Below, piece by piece: positions 8,002 to 17,545 of a stretch of 64,000 bases of DNA (position 1 is its first letter; every line of letters begins with the position of its first letter). The position numbers and the translations under genes are program-made. This stretch comes from JBBRHQ01 sp963815645 (GTDB lineage Bacteria; Actinomycetota; Thermoleophilia; Solirubrobacterales; 70-9). Under the pieces are notes generated by a model. That model had not been told where the DNA came from, searched no databases, and saw only the letters and a list, made by a program, of their open reading frames with translations. The DNA is taken from the NCBI GenBank assembly GCA_963815645.1, contig CAWFHL010000001.1, forward strand, positions 1 to 64,000, written 5' to 3'.

Positions 8002-10086
8002 CTAGAAGTGCACGATCGGGATGATCAGGATCGCGACGATGTTGGCGACCTTGATCATCGGGTTGATCGCCGGGCCGGCGGTGTCCTTGTAGGGGTCGCC
8101 GACCGTGTCGCCGGTCACCGAGGCGGCGTGGGCCTCGGAGCCCTTGCCGCCGTAGGCGCCGTCCTCGATCAGCTTCTTGGCGTTGTCCCAGGCGCCGCCT
8201 CCGGCGGTCATCGAGATCGCCGCGAACAGGCCGACGATGATCACCCCGATCAGCAGCCCGCCGAGGGCGTCGACGCTGAGCAGCCCGACCACCACGGGGA
8301 CCGCGATCGGGATCAGCGACGGCAGGATCATCTCCTTCTGCGCCGCCAGGGTGACGATGCTGACCGTCTTGCCGTACTCGGGCTTCTCGGTCCCCTCCAT
8401 GATCCCCGGGTGCTCGCGGAACTGCTTGCGCACCTCCTCGACCACCTGGCCGCCGGCACGGCCGACCGCCTCGATCGCCAGGGCGGTGAACAGGTAGACC
8501 ATCATCCCGCCGATGATCAGGCCGATCAGGACGTCGGGCGAGGTCAGGTGAAAGAGGCCGTTGAGGTCGAAACTGGCGGGCGCCTCGCTCCTCAGCTCGC
8601 TCTTGAAGGCGGCGAAGAGAACCAGCGCCGCCAGCGCGGCGGAGCCGATCGCGTAGCCCTTGGTGACCGCCTTGGTCGTGTTGCCGACCGCGTCGAGCGG
8701 GTCGGTGACGTTGCGGACCTCCTCGGGCAGATCGGCCATCTCGGCGATGCCGCCGGCGTTGTCGGTGATCGGCCCGAAGGCGTCGAGGGCGACGATCAGC
8801 CCGGTCAGCGAGAGCTGCGCCATCACCGCGACGCCGATTCCGTAGATCCCGGCCAGCTCGTTGGCGGCGAGGATCGCCAGCGCGAGCACCAGTGCGGGAG
8901 CGGCGGTCGACTGCAAGCCCTGGGCGAGTCCCTGGATGATGTTGGTCGCGTGCCCGGTCTCCGAGGCGGCGGCGATCGTCTTCACCGGGCGGAACCGGGT
9001 CGAGGTGTAGTAGTCGGTGATCACGAACAGCAGCGCGGTCACCGCGACCCCGATCACGGCGCAGAGCCAGAGGTCGGTGACGCTGACCGCCTCGGCGGCG
9101 GCGCTGGCGAAGCCGAGCCGCAGCGGGTCGCTCATCAGCCAGTCGGTGACCGGGTAGAAGGCGGCGATCGAGAGCACTCCGGAGACGATCAGCCCCTGGT
9201 AGAGGGCGCCCTCGACCCGGTCGGACTTGGTCCGCACCGAGAGGGCGCCGATGATCGAGGCGATGATCGCGACCCCGCCGATCACCAGCGGGAAGATCGC
9301 GACCTCGCGCGAGAACTCGCCGGTGAAGGTGAGGACGCCGAGCAGCATCACCGCGACCGAGGTGACCGCGTAGGTCTCGAACAGGTCGGCCGCCATGCCG
9401 GCGCAGTCGCCGACGTTGTCGCCGACGTTGTCGGCGATCACGGCCGGGTTGCGCGGGTCATCCTCGGGGATCCCCGCCTCGACCTTGCCGACCAGGTCGG
9501 CGCCGACGTCGGCGGCCTTGGTGAAGATCCCGCCGCCGAGCCGGGCGAAGACCGAGATCAGCGAGCCGCCGAAGCCGAGCCCGATCAGCGCGTCGACGGC
9601 CTCCTTGTCGGTGTGGTCGGTGAGAACGAGGATGCCGAAGTAGCCGGCGACGCCGAGCAGGGCGAGGCCGACGACCAGCAGGCCGGTCACCGAGCCGCCC
9701 TTGAAGGCGACGTCGAGCGCCGGCGGCACGCCGCCCCGCGCCGCCTCGGCGACCCTGGCGTTGGCGCGGACCGAGAGGTTCATGCCGATGAAGCCGGTCG
9801 CGCCGGAGAGCGCGCCGCCGATCACGAACCCGATCGCCGGGAGCACGTCTCCCTGGACGATCCAGAGCAGGATCGCCAGCGGGATCGCGACCAGGCCGAT
9901 GATCTGGTACTGGCGGCGCAGATAGGCGCTGGCGCCCTCCTGCACGGCATGCGAGATCTCCTGCATCCGCTCGTTGCCGGGCGAGCGGGTGAGCAGGCGC
10001 TGGGTGATCAGCAGTCCGTAGACGACCGCGGCCGCTGCGCAGACAAGCGCGACGACGACTCCGTAATCGGTGAGAAAATCGGTCAA
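8002..10086 (-). CDS. hppA: K+-independent H+-translocating membrane pyrophosphatase
   Basis: Intact 694-residue integral membrane protein with about sixteen TM helices that couples PPi hydrolysis to proton export. The signature regions are present: DVGADLVGKVEAGIPEDDPR, DNVGDNVGDCAGMAADLFE, the ITDNAGGIAEM segment and a C-terminal GDTVGDPYKDTAGPAINP. At the cation-dependence site it reads GNTTKAVTKG. A lysine here, instead of alanine, replaces K+ in K+-independent proton pumps (established for this family), so I predict an H+ pump without K+ requirement. It is monocistronic, with hairpins downstream. PPi released by biosynthesis would feed it; see also the PPi-type PfkA at 42387. Confidence 0.95.
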   Translation of the reverse strand: MTDFLTDYGVVVALVCAAAAVVYGLLITQRLLTRSPGNERMQEISHAVQEGASAYLRRQYQIIGLVAIPLAILLWIVQGDVLPAIGFVIGGALSGATGFIGMNLSVRANARVAEAARGGVPPALDVAFKGGSVTGLLVVGLALLGVAGYFGILVLTDHTDKEAVDALIGLGFGGSLISVFARLGGGIFTKAADVGADLVGKVEAGIPEDDPRNPAVIADNVGDNVGDCAGMAADLFETYAVTSVAVMLLGVLTFTGEFSREVAIFPLVIGGVAIIASIIGALSVRTKSDRVEGALYQGLIVSGVLSIAAFYPVTDWLMSDPLRLGFASAAAEAVSVTDLWLCAVIGVAVTALLFVITDYYTSTRFRPVKTIAAASETGHATNIIQGLAQGLQSTAAPALVLALAILAANELAGIYGIGVAVMAQLSLTGLIVALDAFGPITDNAGGIAEMADLPEEVRNVTDPLDAVGNTTKAVTKGYAIGSAALAALVLFAAFKSELRSEAPASFDLNGLFHLTSPDVLIGLIIGGMMVYLFTALAIEAVGRAGGQVVEEVRKQFREHPGIMEGTEKPEYGKTVSIVTLAAQKEMILPSLIPIAVPVVVGLLSVDALGGLLIGVIIVGLFAAISMTAGGGAWDNAKKLIEDGAYGGKGSEAHAASVTGDTVGDPYKDTAGPAINPMIKVANIVAILIIPIVHF

Positions 10087-10181
10087 GTTCGGCTCCTAGG
10101 TGGGTTATCCCGGGGCAGGGACCCGGGTCAGGCGGCGCGGGAGTTTATCTGCGAGGGGGGTCGTCGCGCCCTGCGGTCCGC

Positions 10182-10656
10182 TCAGGAGCCCGGCGTCCAG
10201 AGCCGCGGCGGCGGTTCCTGACGGGGGCCTGGTGCGGGTGGGGCCTGCGGCCCGCCCCGGGGGGGCCCTCCCCACCGCTGCCGCCGCCCTCGGCGCCGCC
10301 TTCGCCACCCTCGTCCCCGGCCGCCTGTGCGTAGAGGACCTGGAGCTCGGAGAGCGCGTTGCGGACCTGCTTGGATGCCTCCTCGGGGAGCAGATCGGCG
10401 AGCGCGGTCACCGCGTCGATCCCCGTCTTCGCCTGATCGAGGTCGCGCTCGTCGGGCTTGGCGATCCGGCGCGCGGTCAGGTTGATGATGCTGGCGACGC
10501 TTTGCAGCAGCAGGTCCTCGACCCGCACCTGGCGCATCTGCTCCTCGAGGGCGGCCCGCATCTCCTCCTCGGTCGGCGCATCGCCCTGCGCCGGGCGCCA
10601 TGCTCTCTCCGGAGCCTCGCATCTCCGCGGTCACCGCCTGGATCGCTGGGACTCAT
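10182..10656 (-). CDS. DUF1844-like small cytoplasmic protein
   Basis: About 155 residues. The central helix pair (LLLQSVASIINLTARRI then DLDQAKTGIDAVTALADLLPEE) resembles the DUF1844 family, which has no known function. The tail is Gly/Pro-rich and ends in an RLWTPGS-like motif. ATG at 10656 overlaps the stop of the upstream ligase gene (ATGA). The frame is broken near 10600 and in a long G/C homopolymer near 10262; reading past the second gives the natural end at 10182. Last gene of the fmdB-to-rex run. Confidence 0.65.
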
Positions 10657-11821
10657 CTGACCGCCGATCCTAGCCCGTAGGTCGCTCCGGTCTCGGCGAC
10701 CGCCTCGCGGTAGATCTCCTCGATCGTCGCCCCCTCGGCGAGCGCCGCCCGGGCTCGCTGGGCGCCGTTTGCCTCGGGAAGGGCGACCTCGAGACCGAGG
10801 CGCTCGCGGGCGGGCGAGGTCCAGGCGAGCAGCTCCTCGAGCACCGAGCGGGCCGGCTTCGTCCGCGCAGCGCGGAAGTCGATCATCTCGCCGTCCATCC
10901 CGTAGCGGATCGCGCGCCAGAGGTTCTCCTCGATCTCGCGGTCGTGGAGCGGCGAACCGGCCCCGTCGTAGCCGTGCTCGTCGTAGTCGAGCGCCGTCTG
11001 CGCGACGCAGGCGGCGATCAGCGCGGCGAGTCCGAACGACTCCTCCCCCCGGGTCTGGCGCGTCGCAGATCCTCACCTCGACCGTGCCGAAGGCGTGGTG
11101 GGGCCGCACGCTCCACCAGAGCTGGGTGGACTCGACCACCGAGCCGGTCCGCTTCAGCATCTCGACGAAGCGCGCGTACTCCTCCCAGCCTGCGGAAGCA
11201 GCTGGGGATTCCGCAGCGGGGGAAGGTGCGGGTGAAGATCTCGGTGCGGACCGAGTGCAGGCCGGTGTCGCGGCGGTCGAGGAAAGGCGAGTTGGCGGAG
11301 ACGGCGAGCAGCAGCGGCAGCAGCTCCCGCAGCCAGTCGCAGACGGCGATCGCGCGGTCCGCGCCGCGGATGCCCATGTGGACGTGCATGCTCCAGGTGT
11401 TGTTGCGCTGCGCCACCCAGCCGAGCTCGTGGCGCAGCCGCTCGTAGTGGGGCGTGTCGATGATCACCTGGTCGAGGTAGTCGGCCCAGGGGTGCGTGCC
11501 GGTGGCCGCCAGGCCGAGCCCCATCCCGGCGCTCAACCCGAACAGCCGGGCCCGCCGCTCGCGCTGGCGCTCGAGCGCCTCGGAGAAGGTCTCGGAGCGG
11601 CCCGAGCGGATCTCGATCTCCGAGGAGATCAGCTCGCCGGCGGCCGAATCGGCAAGCACCTCGTCGGCCAGGCAGGCCGCATGGAGGTCCTCGAAGCGGT
11701 TCTGGAGCTCGAGCGTCTGCGGATCGACGATCGCGAACTCCTCCTCGAGGCCGATCGTGAAGTCGGTCGAGCTCTCGAAGGTCTCGCGGGCACGGTCGAG
11801 GTCGAGGCCAGCGTCGGCCAA
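10653..11821 (-). CDS. GCS2-family carboxylate-amine ligase (YbdK-like)
   Basis: About 388 residues, cytoplasmic ATP-dependent ligase related to plant-type glutamate-cysteine ligase. Motifs: FTIGLEEEFAIVDP near the N-terminus, the Glu-rich ELISSEIEIRSG, RNNTWSMHVHMGI, WWSVRPHHAFGTVEVRICD (metal and ATP ligands) and ENLWRAIRYGMDG toward the end. TTG start at 11821, five bases after the rex stop. Frame breaks near 11190 and 11050. YbdK-type members have weak glutamate-cysteine ligase activity in vitro, and the physiological reaction here is not certain. Its place behind a glutaredoxin-like gene and rex hints at redox or thiol metabolism. Confidence 0.82.
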
Positions 11822-11826
11822 CGTTG

Positions 11827-12503
11827 TCAGGCGAGGTAGAAGTAGAGCGCGTAGAGGAGGTCCACGGCGGGGCTGGAGGTATGGACCGTCACCTCGGGCG
11901 GCACGTGCAGCAGCTGCTCGGAGTAGTTGAAGATGATCTTCACCCCGGCCTCGACCAGGCGGTCGGCGACGGCCTGGGCCGCGTCCGCGGGTACGGCGAG
12001 GACGCCGACGACGATCTCCTCCTCGGAGACGACGCCGTCGATCTCGCTGAAGTCACGAACCTCCATCTCCCCCACCCGCATGCCGACGAGCTCCGGGTCG
12101 ACGTCGAAGATCGCGACGATCTGGAAGCCGTGGTCGGCGAAGATGTCGGAGCTGGCGATCGCCTGCCCCAGAGTTCCCGGCGCCGAACAGGGCGATGTTG
12201 TGCTTGCCCGGAGGTCCGCAGGATCTTGCGGATCTCGGAGACCAGCGAGTCGACGTTGTAGCCGACGCCGCGCTTGCCGAACTTCCCGAACCCGGAGAGG
12301 TCGCGGCGGATCTGGGTCGGGTTGATGTGGGTGTACTCGGAGAGCTCCTGCGAGGAGATCGTCTCCCGGCCCATCTTGCGCGCCTGGGTGAGCACCTGGA
12401 GGTATCTGGAGAGGCGCGCGGCGACCCCGAGCGAGAGCCGCTCACCATCGGCCGCGAGCCCGGAGCCGGTCCCGTCCGTTTCGATCGTGCCCGGTTCGAT
12501 CAT
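11827..12503 (-). CDS. rex: Redox-sensing transcriptional repressor Rex
   Basis: NADH/NAD+-responsive DNA-binding repressor, about 225 residues. An N-terminal winged helix (LSRYLQVLTQA, TQIRRDLSGFGKFGKRGVGY) precedes a Rossmann domain (IALFGAGNSG) and a C-terminal swapped helix (NYSEQLLHVPPEV, ending DLLYALYFYLA). ATG at 12503 overlaps the stop of the glutaredoxin-like gene. Two frame breaks lie near 12210 and 12165. Rex normally controls respiration and fermentation genes; no convincing Rex box was found by eye in this window. Confidence 0.9.
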
Positions 12504-12744
12504 GCCGTCACAGTATCGAGACTGGCCCGCAGGGCGGCCGGATCGAGGACCAGCTCGGAGACGACCTCGCCGTCCAGGAGGACGACGGGAATGCGCTCGA
12601 GAAACCGTCGCAGCAGTCGCTCGTCGGTCTCGATGTCGACCTCGCGGAGCTCGAACCGGTACCCCTCCGCCCGCAGGCCGCGGATCGTCTCGAGCGCCTC
12701 CTCGCAGAGGTGGCAGCCGGGCGCGAGTAGACGGTGAGGATCAC
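12500..12744 (-). CDS. Glutaredoxin-like (NrdH/Grx family) small protein
   Basis: About 81 residues: ILTVYSRPGCHLCEEALE at the N-terminus carries the CxxC redox centre (after correcting one missing G near 12725), followed by ELREVDIETDERLL, IPVVLLDGEVV and a short helix. This is the thioredoxin fold of glutaredoxin-like proteins. GTG at 12744 overlaps the predicted tsaD stop, and its own TGA overlaps the rex ATG, so it is coupled on both sides. It probably reduces disulfides; the partner is unknown. Confidence 0.75.
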
Positions 12745-13775
12745 GCCGCGACCTTCTCCCGATCCGCAGGCGAAGGCGTCATAGCCGAGGTACTCGGGAT
12801 AGGGCATCGGCGTCCCGAAGCGGGCGGCCGATCCGATCATCGCGGCGTTGTCGGTGCAGAGCTCGGGAGCGGGCAGCTTGAGCCGCAGGCCGCTGCGCAC
12901 GGCAGAGCTCGGCGACCCGCCGCCGCAGCGGGCCGTTGGCGGCGACCCCGCCGCCGAGCGCCACCGCCTGCCAATCGCCGCCGGCGAGGGCCCGCTCGAG
13001 CTTGGCGACCAGCTGGCCGACGACGGCGGCCTGGAAGCCGGCGGCGAGGTCGGCGCGCTGCTCCTGCGACGCCCTCGGGGCCGAGGTCGCGGCAGCGGTA
13101 GGCGAGCGCCGTCTTCAGCCCGCTGAAGCTGAAGTCGAGGCCCGGCTCGCGGCTCATCGCCACCGGGAAGTTGACCGCCGCCTCGTCCCCTTCAGCCGCC
13201 AGCCGCTCCAGCGCGGGGCCGCCCGGATAGCCGAGCCCGAGCATCCGGGCCCCCTTGTCGAGCGCCTCGCCGGCGGCGTCGTCGAGCGTCTGCCCGAGGA
13301 CCTCGTGGCCGCGGTGGTCGCGGACGGCGGCAAGCAGGGTGTGACCGCCGCTCGCCAGCAGGCAGAGGAAGGGGGGCTCCAGCGGCTCCGGCTCGAGGAA
13401 GTTCGCGGCGACGTGGCCCTGCATGTGGTCGACCGGGATGAGCGGCAGGCGGCGGGCGGCGGCGATCGACTTCGCGGTGCTGAGGCCGACCAGCAGCGCG
13501 CCGATCAGGCCCGGGCCCGCGGTGACCGCGACCGACTCGACCGCCTCGATCCCGACCCCGGCCTCGCCCAGCGCCGCCTCGACCACCGGCACAGCCAGAT
13601 CGAGGTGGTGGCGGGCGGCGATCTCGGGCACCACCCCGCCGAAGCCGGCGTGGGCCGCGGCCTGCGAGGAGATCACGTTGGAGAGGATCCGCGGGCCGTC
13701 GACGACGGCGGCGCAGGTGTCGTCGCAGGAAGTCTCCAGAGCGAGAAACAGATCCGCGTCTCGAGGCAGCTGCAA
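12741..13775 (-). CDS. tsaD: tRNA N6-adenosine threonylcarbamoyltransferase TsaD
   Basis: Catalytic ASKHA-fold subunit transferring threonylcarbamoyl to A37 of ANN-decoding tRNAs, working with TsaB and TsaE. Visible: LALETSCDDTCAAVV at the N-terminus, the metal-binding HMQGH, ASGGHTLL, GEALDKGARMLGLGYPGGP, FSFSGLKTA and a C-terminal CTDNAAMIG. Frame breaks near 13075 and 12910. As written, the frame reads through into the glutaredoxin gene, but one extra base near 12762 hides an end reading ADREKVAA and a TGA at 12741 that overlaps the next GTG. I take that as the true stop. TTG start at 13775. Confidence 0.9.
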
Positions 13776-13796
13776 GTCGCAGCCCGTCCACCGGGC

Positions 13797-14278
13797 TCAG
13801 GAGAGTCCAGCCACATGATGATCGCGTCCTCGCCGTTGTCGTGGTAGTAGCGGCGGCGGACGCCGGCCGAGCGGAACCCGAGGCCCTCGTACATCGCGAT
13901 CGCCTCGCGGTTCGAGATCCGCACCTCGAGCGTGAACGGCAGACCCTCGCCGGCGTCCTCGAACAGCCGGTGGATCAGCCGGGTCGCGACCCCGGTGCGG
14001 CGCTCCTCCGGGGCGACGGCGACGTTCATCAGGTGCCAGACCTGGTCGTAGCGCGAGCAGACCAGGTAGCCGAGCAGGCGGTCGCCGGCGGTCGCGGCGA
14101 GGCAGATCCCCGAGGGCTTGGAGAGCTCGAGCACGAACATCGCCAGCGACCAGGCGGTCGGGAAGGAGCGACGCTCGATCGCGATCACGGCGGGCAGGTC
14201 GCTGTAGGAGAGCCGGCGCAGCCCTGTCAGCTCGGCGCCGGCATCAGCCCTTGGATCTTGGTGAAGTGTCTCGCTCAC
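13797..14278 (-). CDS. rimI: Ribosomal-protein-alanine N-acetyltransferase RimI
   Basis: GNAT acetyltransferase of about 160 residues, acetylating N-terminal alanine of S18 in the best-known members. Motifs: IERRSFPTAWSLAMF, LMNVAVAPEERRTGVATRLI (acetyl-CoA loop), LEVRISNREAIAMYEGLGF and a closing RRYYHDNGEDAIIMW. GTG start at 14278 overlaps the tsaB stop. The literal frame continues into tsaD to 13673; the expected family end and a TGA in the adjacent frame at 13797 suggest one indel at the junction, so the exact end is uncertain. tsaB-rimI-tsaD is a common bacterial order. Confidence 0.85.
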
Positions 14279-14953
14279 GCCAGCGTTCCGCGTCGGGTGG
14301 TCTCAGGTATCTCGGTTCGAGACGCCCCGTCCGCGGCACCTGCCGCGCCCAGGGCACAGATGTGCCGGGCGGCGATTCGATGAACGGGATCGGACTCGCC
14401 CGGGATCTCGGCGCCGCTGCCGGAGAGCTCGCGCCGAAATCGTAGCGCTCCCGAACCCGCTGCCAGCGGCGGCCGCGAGAGCCCAGAGACGAAAGCCGCG
14501 AGCTCGCCGGGGTCGGTCAGGAACGGCTCCCCGAGGGCCGAGCCGTCGGCATCGTAGAGGCCGGCGAAGAGCTGGCCGCGCCGGGCGTCGAGCGCCGCCA
14601 GCAGCTCCCGTCCGCCGCCCCCTGCCTCCCGCATGCCGAGCGCCAGCGCGTCGAGGGTCCCGACACCGACCGCGGGCTTCCCCAGCGCCGCGGCGAGCGC
14701 CCGCGCGGTCGCGATCCCGATCCGCAGGCCGGTGAAGGACCCCGGCCCGGTGCCGGCGGCGATCCTCCCGACCGCCGACCATCCCCCGGCGGCGGCGGCG
14801 ACGCCGCTCGATCGCCGGGAGCAGGGCGGTGGCGTGGGCGGGCCTCTCGCCCGGCGGGCCGGGGCCGATCACGGCTTCGTCGACGACCTCGCCGTCCTCC
14901 CACGCGCAGACCGCCGTGTCGTCGGTGGCGGTGTCGAATCCGACCACGAGCAT
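14275..14953 (-). CDS. tsaB: tRNA threonylcarbamoyladenosine biosynthesis protein TsaB
   Basis: Non-catalytic ASKHA partner of TsaD. MLVVGFDTATDDTAVC forms the N-terminal nucleotide-fold strand; GTGPGSFTGLRIG and LDARRGQLFAGLYD are typical TsaB segments. About 225 residues. One frame break near 14800 separates the N-terminal 50 residues. ATG at 14953; the stop overlaps the rimI start (GTGA). Confidence 0.87.
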
Positions 14954-15003
14954 CGGCGCCCGGCCGCCCGGCGCTCGATCCGGTGTGCGCCGCCGGCGCG
15001 GGC

Positions 15004-15454
15004 TCAACGGGGAGCGAGCACCCGGAAGCTCCTGCGCCCGATCCGCTTGCCCTTGACGAACCAGGTCACCCTGTGCAGCCCCGCCACGTTCGAGTTGATG
15101 AGGTTGTAGTAGAGGACGCCCTTGGTGGCCCTGCTCGCTCGCACGAGCGTCTCGGCGCGCACGCCGGGGGAACTTGATGCAGATCTTGTAGGTGACGTCG
15201 CGGAGGTTGCTCCGGAACATCGCCGCCTTGGTGCTGGCGGCGGTGCAGCGGTGCTTGGGGCGCGCCTTCCCCATCTTCCGCCTGATCTGCTCGGGCGTCG
15301 GCTGCGGCGGCAGGTTCGGGCAGACCACGTAGATCCTGAAGGCGGGCCTCGGCCGGGCCCCCGCCGGGCCGGCTGTCGCAAGCATGGCGGCGGCCAGGAG
15401 CAGGGCGGCGGCTATCGTCGTGGCTCGCTTGATTGCCTGGCTCCTTCGCTGCAT
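15004..15454 (-). CDS. Small secreted protein of unknown function
   Basis: About 150 residues. A basic start (MQRRSQAIKR) and a long hydrophobic stretch ending ATAGPAGARP make a clear Sec signal peptide. The mature part contains two cysteines (VVCPNLPP and HRCTAAS), TYKICIKFP and a C-terminal VTWFVKGKRIGRRSFRV strand, possibly a small beta domain. One frame break near 15170. It sits between tsaE and tsaB, separating genes that are usually adjacent. No family recognised. Confidence 0.6.
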
Positions 15455-15604
15455 GGCGGTCTTCGGGCGCCGGTGGCCGATCCTACCGGCACCTGATCGA
15501 ACACAGCGCTGGGCGCAAAGGTGCGCCCGGCGGCCCGTGTACGCTGGGCGCGTTCCCAAGCCGGGGCCGAGTTCCGGCGAAACCGATCCGAAAGGTCGAC
15601 TCCG

Positions 15605-15975
15605 ATGAAATCGCATCAGGCAGAGCAGGTCCGCGACGCTGCTTTCCCTCGCAGCGGTGGGCGGCGCGCTGGTCGCTGGCCGGCTGCGGAAGCAGCAACG
15701 ACGTCAGCAACGCGATCACCGACGCGGGCAAACAGATCAAAAAGGCGACCAAGGAGACGAGCAAGCAGCTCAACAAGGCGACCAAGGAGATTCAAAAGCA
15801 GGGCAACAAGGCGCTCAACAAGGCCCAGAAGCAGGGGAACAAGACGCTGAACGAGGCGCAGAAGCAGCTGAACAAGGCGCAGAAGAAGATCAACAAGAAG
15901 GTCCCCGAGGCTCAGAAGAAGCTGAATAAGGCCAGCAAGGACGCTCAGAAGGCGATCGACAACGCCGGCTACTGA
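15605..15975 (+). CDS. Lysine/asparagine-rich coiled-coil lipoprotein
   Basis: About 123 residues. A hydrophobic leader ends in the lipobox SLAGC, followed by GSSND. The rest is about 85 residues of degenerate 7- to 8-residue repeats of the type NKAQKQ and NKATKE, with no Pro or Gly until the last residues, predicting one long charged coiled coil. AAG and AAC codons dominate, so this stretch is far less GC-rich than its surroundings. One or two frame breaks lie in the leader region. Its 3' end overlaps the tsaE 3' end by 7 bp, convergently. Function unknown; a rod-like surface anchor is possible. Confidence 0.65.
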
Positions 15976-16419
15976 TCGGCGCGGGAAGGCGCTCCGATCT
16001 CGACCTCGCGGCGATCGCCGCCGGCGTGGCTGGAGCCCGACCCGCACCACCTGCCCGTGCAGGTGCTCGCTCGGCAGGACGCCGACCACTCGATGAAGGC
16101 GATCGAGTCAGGTCTGAGGTAGTCGTCGAGCAGGGCCGGGTCCTCCCCGCCGAGGCTCTCGAGCCGGTAGAGGTCGAGGTGGGAGACGAGGGCCCGGGCG
16201 CCGCGGTAGCGGCGGCCGATGGTGAAGGTCGGCGAGGTCACCGGCCCCTCGACCCCGAGGGCGCGGCAGGCGCCGCGGATCAGGGTCGTCTTTCCGGCCC
16301 CGACCTCTCCGCTGACCAGGACCACGTCACCCGGGCGCGAGGCCGCCCGCGATCCGGGCGCCGAGCTGCTCGGTCTCTTCCGCAGAGGAGGTCGTCAGCG
16401 TCTCGGCGGCAGGGCTCAA
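15969..16419 (-). CDS. tsaE: tRNA threonylcarbamoyladenosine biosynthesis ATPase TsaE
   Basis: P-loop ATPase that drives turnover of the TsaB-TsaD complex. SGEVGAGKTTLIRG is the Walker A region, TSPTFTIGRRY and VSHLDLYRLES the characteristic TsaE segments, and IAFIEW the late strand. About 150 residues. TTG at 16419 overlaps the UDG stop (TTGA). Frame breaks near 16330 (missing G in a GGG run) and 16085. Confidence 0.88.
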
Positions 16420-17112
16420 CCGAAGAACCCGAGCTGGTCGGGCTCGGGAGCGCTCTGATCGGCGATCTCGAGGCTCTCGGTCGGCTCCGACGGCTGCTCC
16501 TCCTCGCCGAGGCCCGGCAGCGGCTCGGCGAGGAGATCCGGGATCGTCTCGAAGTCGCCGCGCAGGGTCTCGGCGACCGCGGGCGTGCGAAGCGCGGCCG
16601 CCGGATGGAAGAGCGGCAGCAGGAACACGGTGCGGCCGCCCGAGATCGTGCACCTGCGGGGTACCGCGGACCTTGGTGATCCCGGTGGGGTTGCCGCTCA
16701 GCAGCTTGGTCGCGAAGTTGCCCAGGGTGGCGACGACCCGCGGCTCGATCAGCCTCACCTGCTCGAACAGGTAGGGCCTGCAGGACTCGATCTCGACCGG
16801 CTGGGGGTCGCGGTTGCCGGGTGGGCGGCACTTCAGCACGTTGGCGATGAAGACGTCGTCGCGCGACAGCCCGATTCCGGCCAGCATCTCGTTGAGGAGC
16901 CCCCCGGCGCGCCCGACGAACGGCAGGCCGCGGCGATCCTCCTCCGCCCCCGGCGCCTCCCCGACGAACATCAGGTCGGCGTCGGCGTTGCCGGCGCCGA
17001 AGACAACCTTGGTCCGCGTCTCTGAGAGCGGGCAGCGCAGGCAGCCGGAGGCCTCGTTGAAGACCTCGACCAGCTTCTCCCGCCGCTGCGGCGCCGCGGC
17101 CCCGGCGCTCAC
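16416..17112 (-). CDS. Family 4 (UDGa-type) Fe-S uracil-DNA glycosylase
   Basis: About 232 residues; removes uracil from DNA in base-excision repair. Motif 1 reads FVGEAPGAEEDRRGLPFVG, cluster cysteines are seen in CLRCPL and KCRPPGNRDP plus a later Cys, and the motif-2 loop reads FHPAAALR. The tail is acidic and ends QLGFFG. One frame break near 16650. GTG at 17112 overlaps the zinc-ribbon gene stop and its TGA overlaps the tsaE start. Confidence 0.87.
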
Positions 17113-17399
17113 GACCGATTCCCCTTCGAGCGCGGCGGTGGGACGCCGCCTGCCTCCCGCATCTTGCGGGTCTCGGCGAGCCGCTCGGATCGCGCCGCTT
17201 CGCGCTCGCGACGCCGCGACTCGCTGTCGCGCACCGAGGCGCCCCGAGGCAGCCGGCCCGGAGGGGAGATCGCCGAGGGGAAGGCGCGTCGAGTCTCCGG
17301 CGAGCCGCACTCGGCGCACGGGATCTGGCCTGATTCGCCCGAGACCAGCTCCTCGAAGCGGGCCCCGCAGCGCTCGCACTGAAACTCGTAGATCGGCAT
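17109..17399 (-). CDS. FmdB-family zinc-ribbon protein
   Basis: 96 residues. MPIYEFQCERCGARFEELV and PCAECGSPETRR supply two CxxC pairs that would bind one zinc, the FmdB regulatory domain. A basic, Arg/Glu-rich helical tail follows. Members are small presumed regulatory proteins with no firm role. First gene of the coupled run to UDG and tsaE. Confidence 0.8.
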   Translation of the reverse strand: MPIYEFQCERCGARFEELVSGESGQIPCAECGSPETRRAFPSAISPPGRLPRGASVRDSESRRREREAARSERLAETRKMREAGGVPPPRSKGNRS

Positions 17400-17449
17400 C
17401 GTCGACCCTTCGCCGCTCATCGTAGTCGCCGGGTCCGGCGCCGCGCATC

Positions 17450-17455
17450 TATAAT
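17450..17455 (+). promoter_or_regulatory. Candidate -10 hexamer upstream of the DUF2520-panC-panB operon
   Basis: TATAAT stands out in an otherwise GC-rich 146-bp divergent gap between the fmdB-like gene and the DUF2520 gene. No matching -35 box is visible 16-18 bases upstream, so support is weak. Confidence 0.3.
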
Positions 17456-17545
17456 TTGCACCGGCCGCGACCCAAGTGGCGTGGACCCCGGCTCGTCCGG
17501 CAAGAGTCGTCAACTGAGCTGAGCTAGCTCCGTCTGGTATCTCGG

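Noticed and set aside
12508..12900. TsaD-glutaredoxin fusion protein
   Set aside because: The read-through frame depends on one extra base near 12762 and one missing base near 12725. Corrected frames give two normal proteins with a GTGA overlap.
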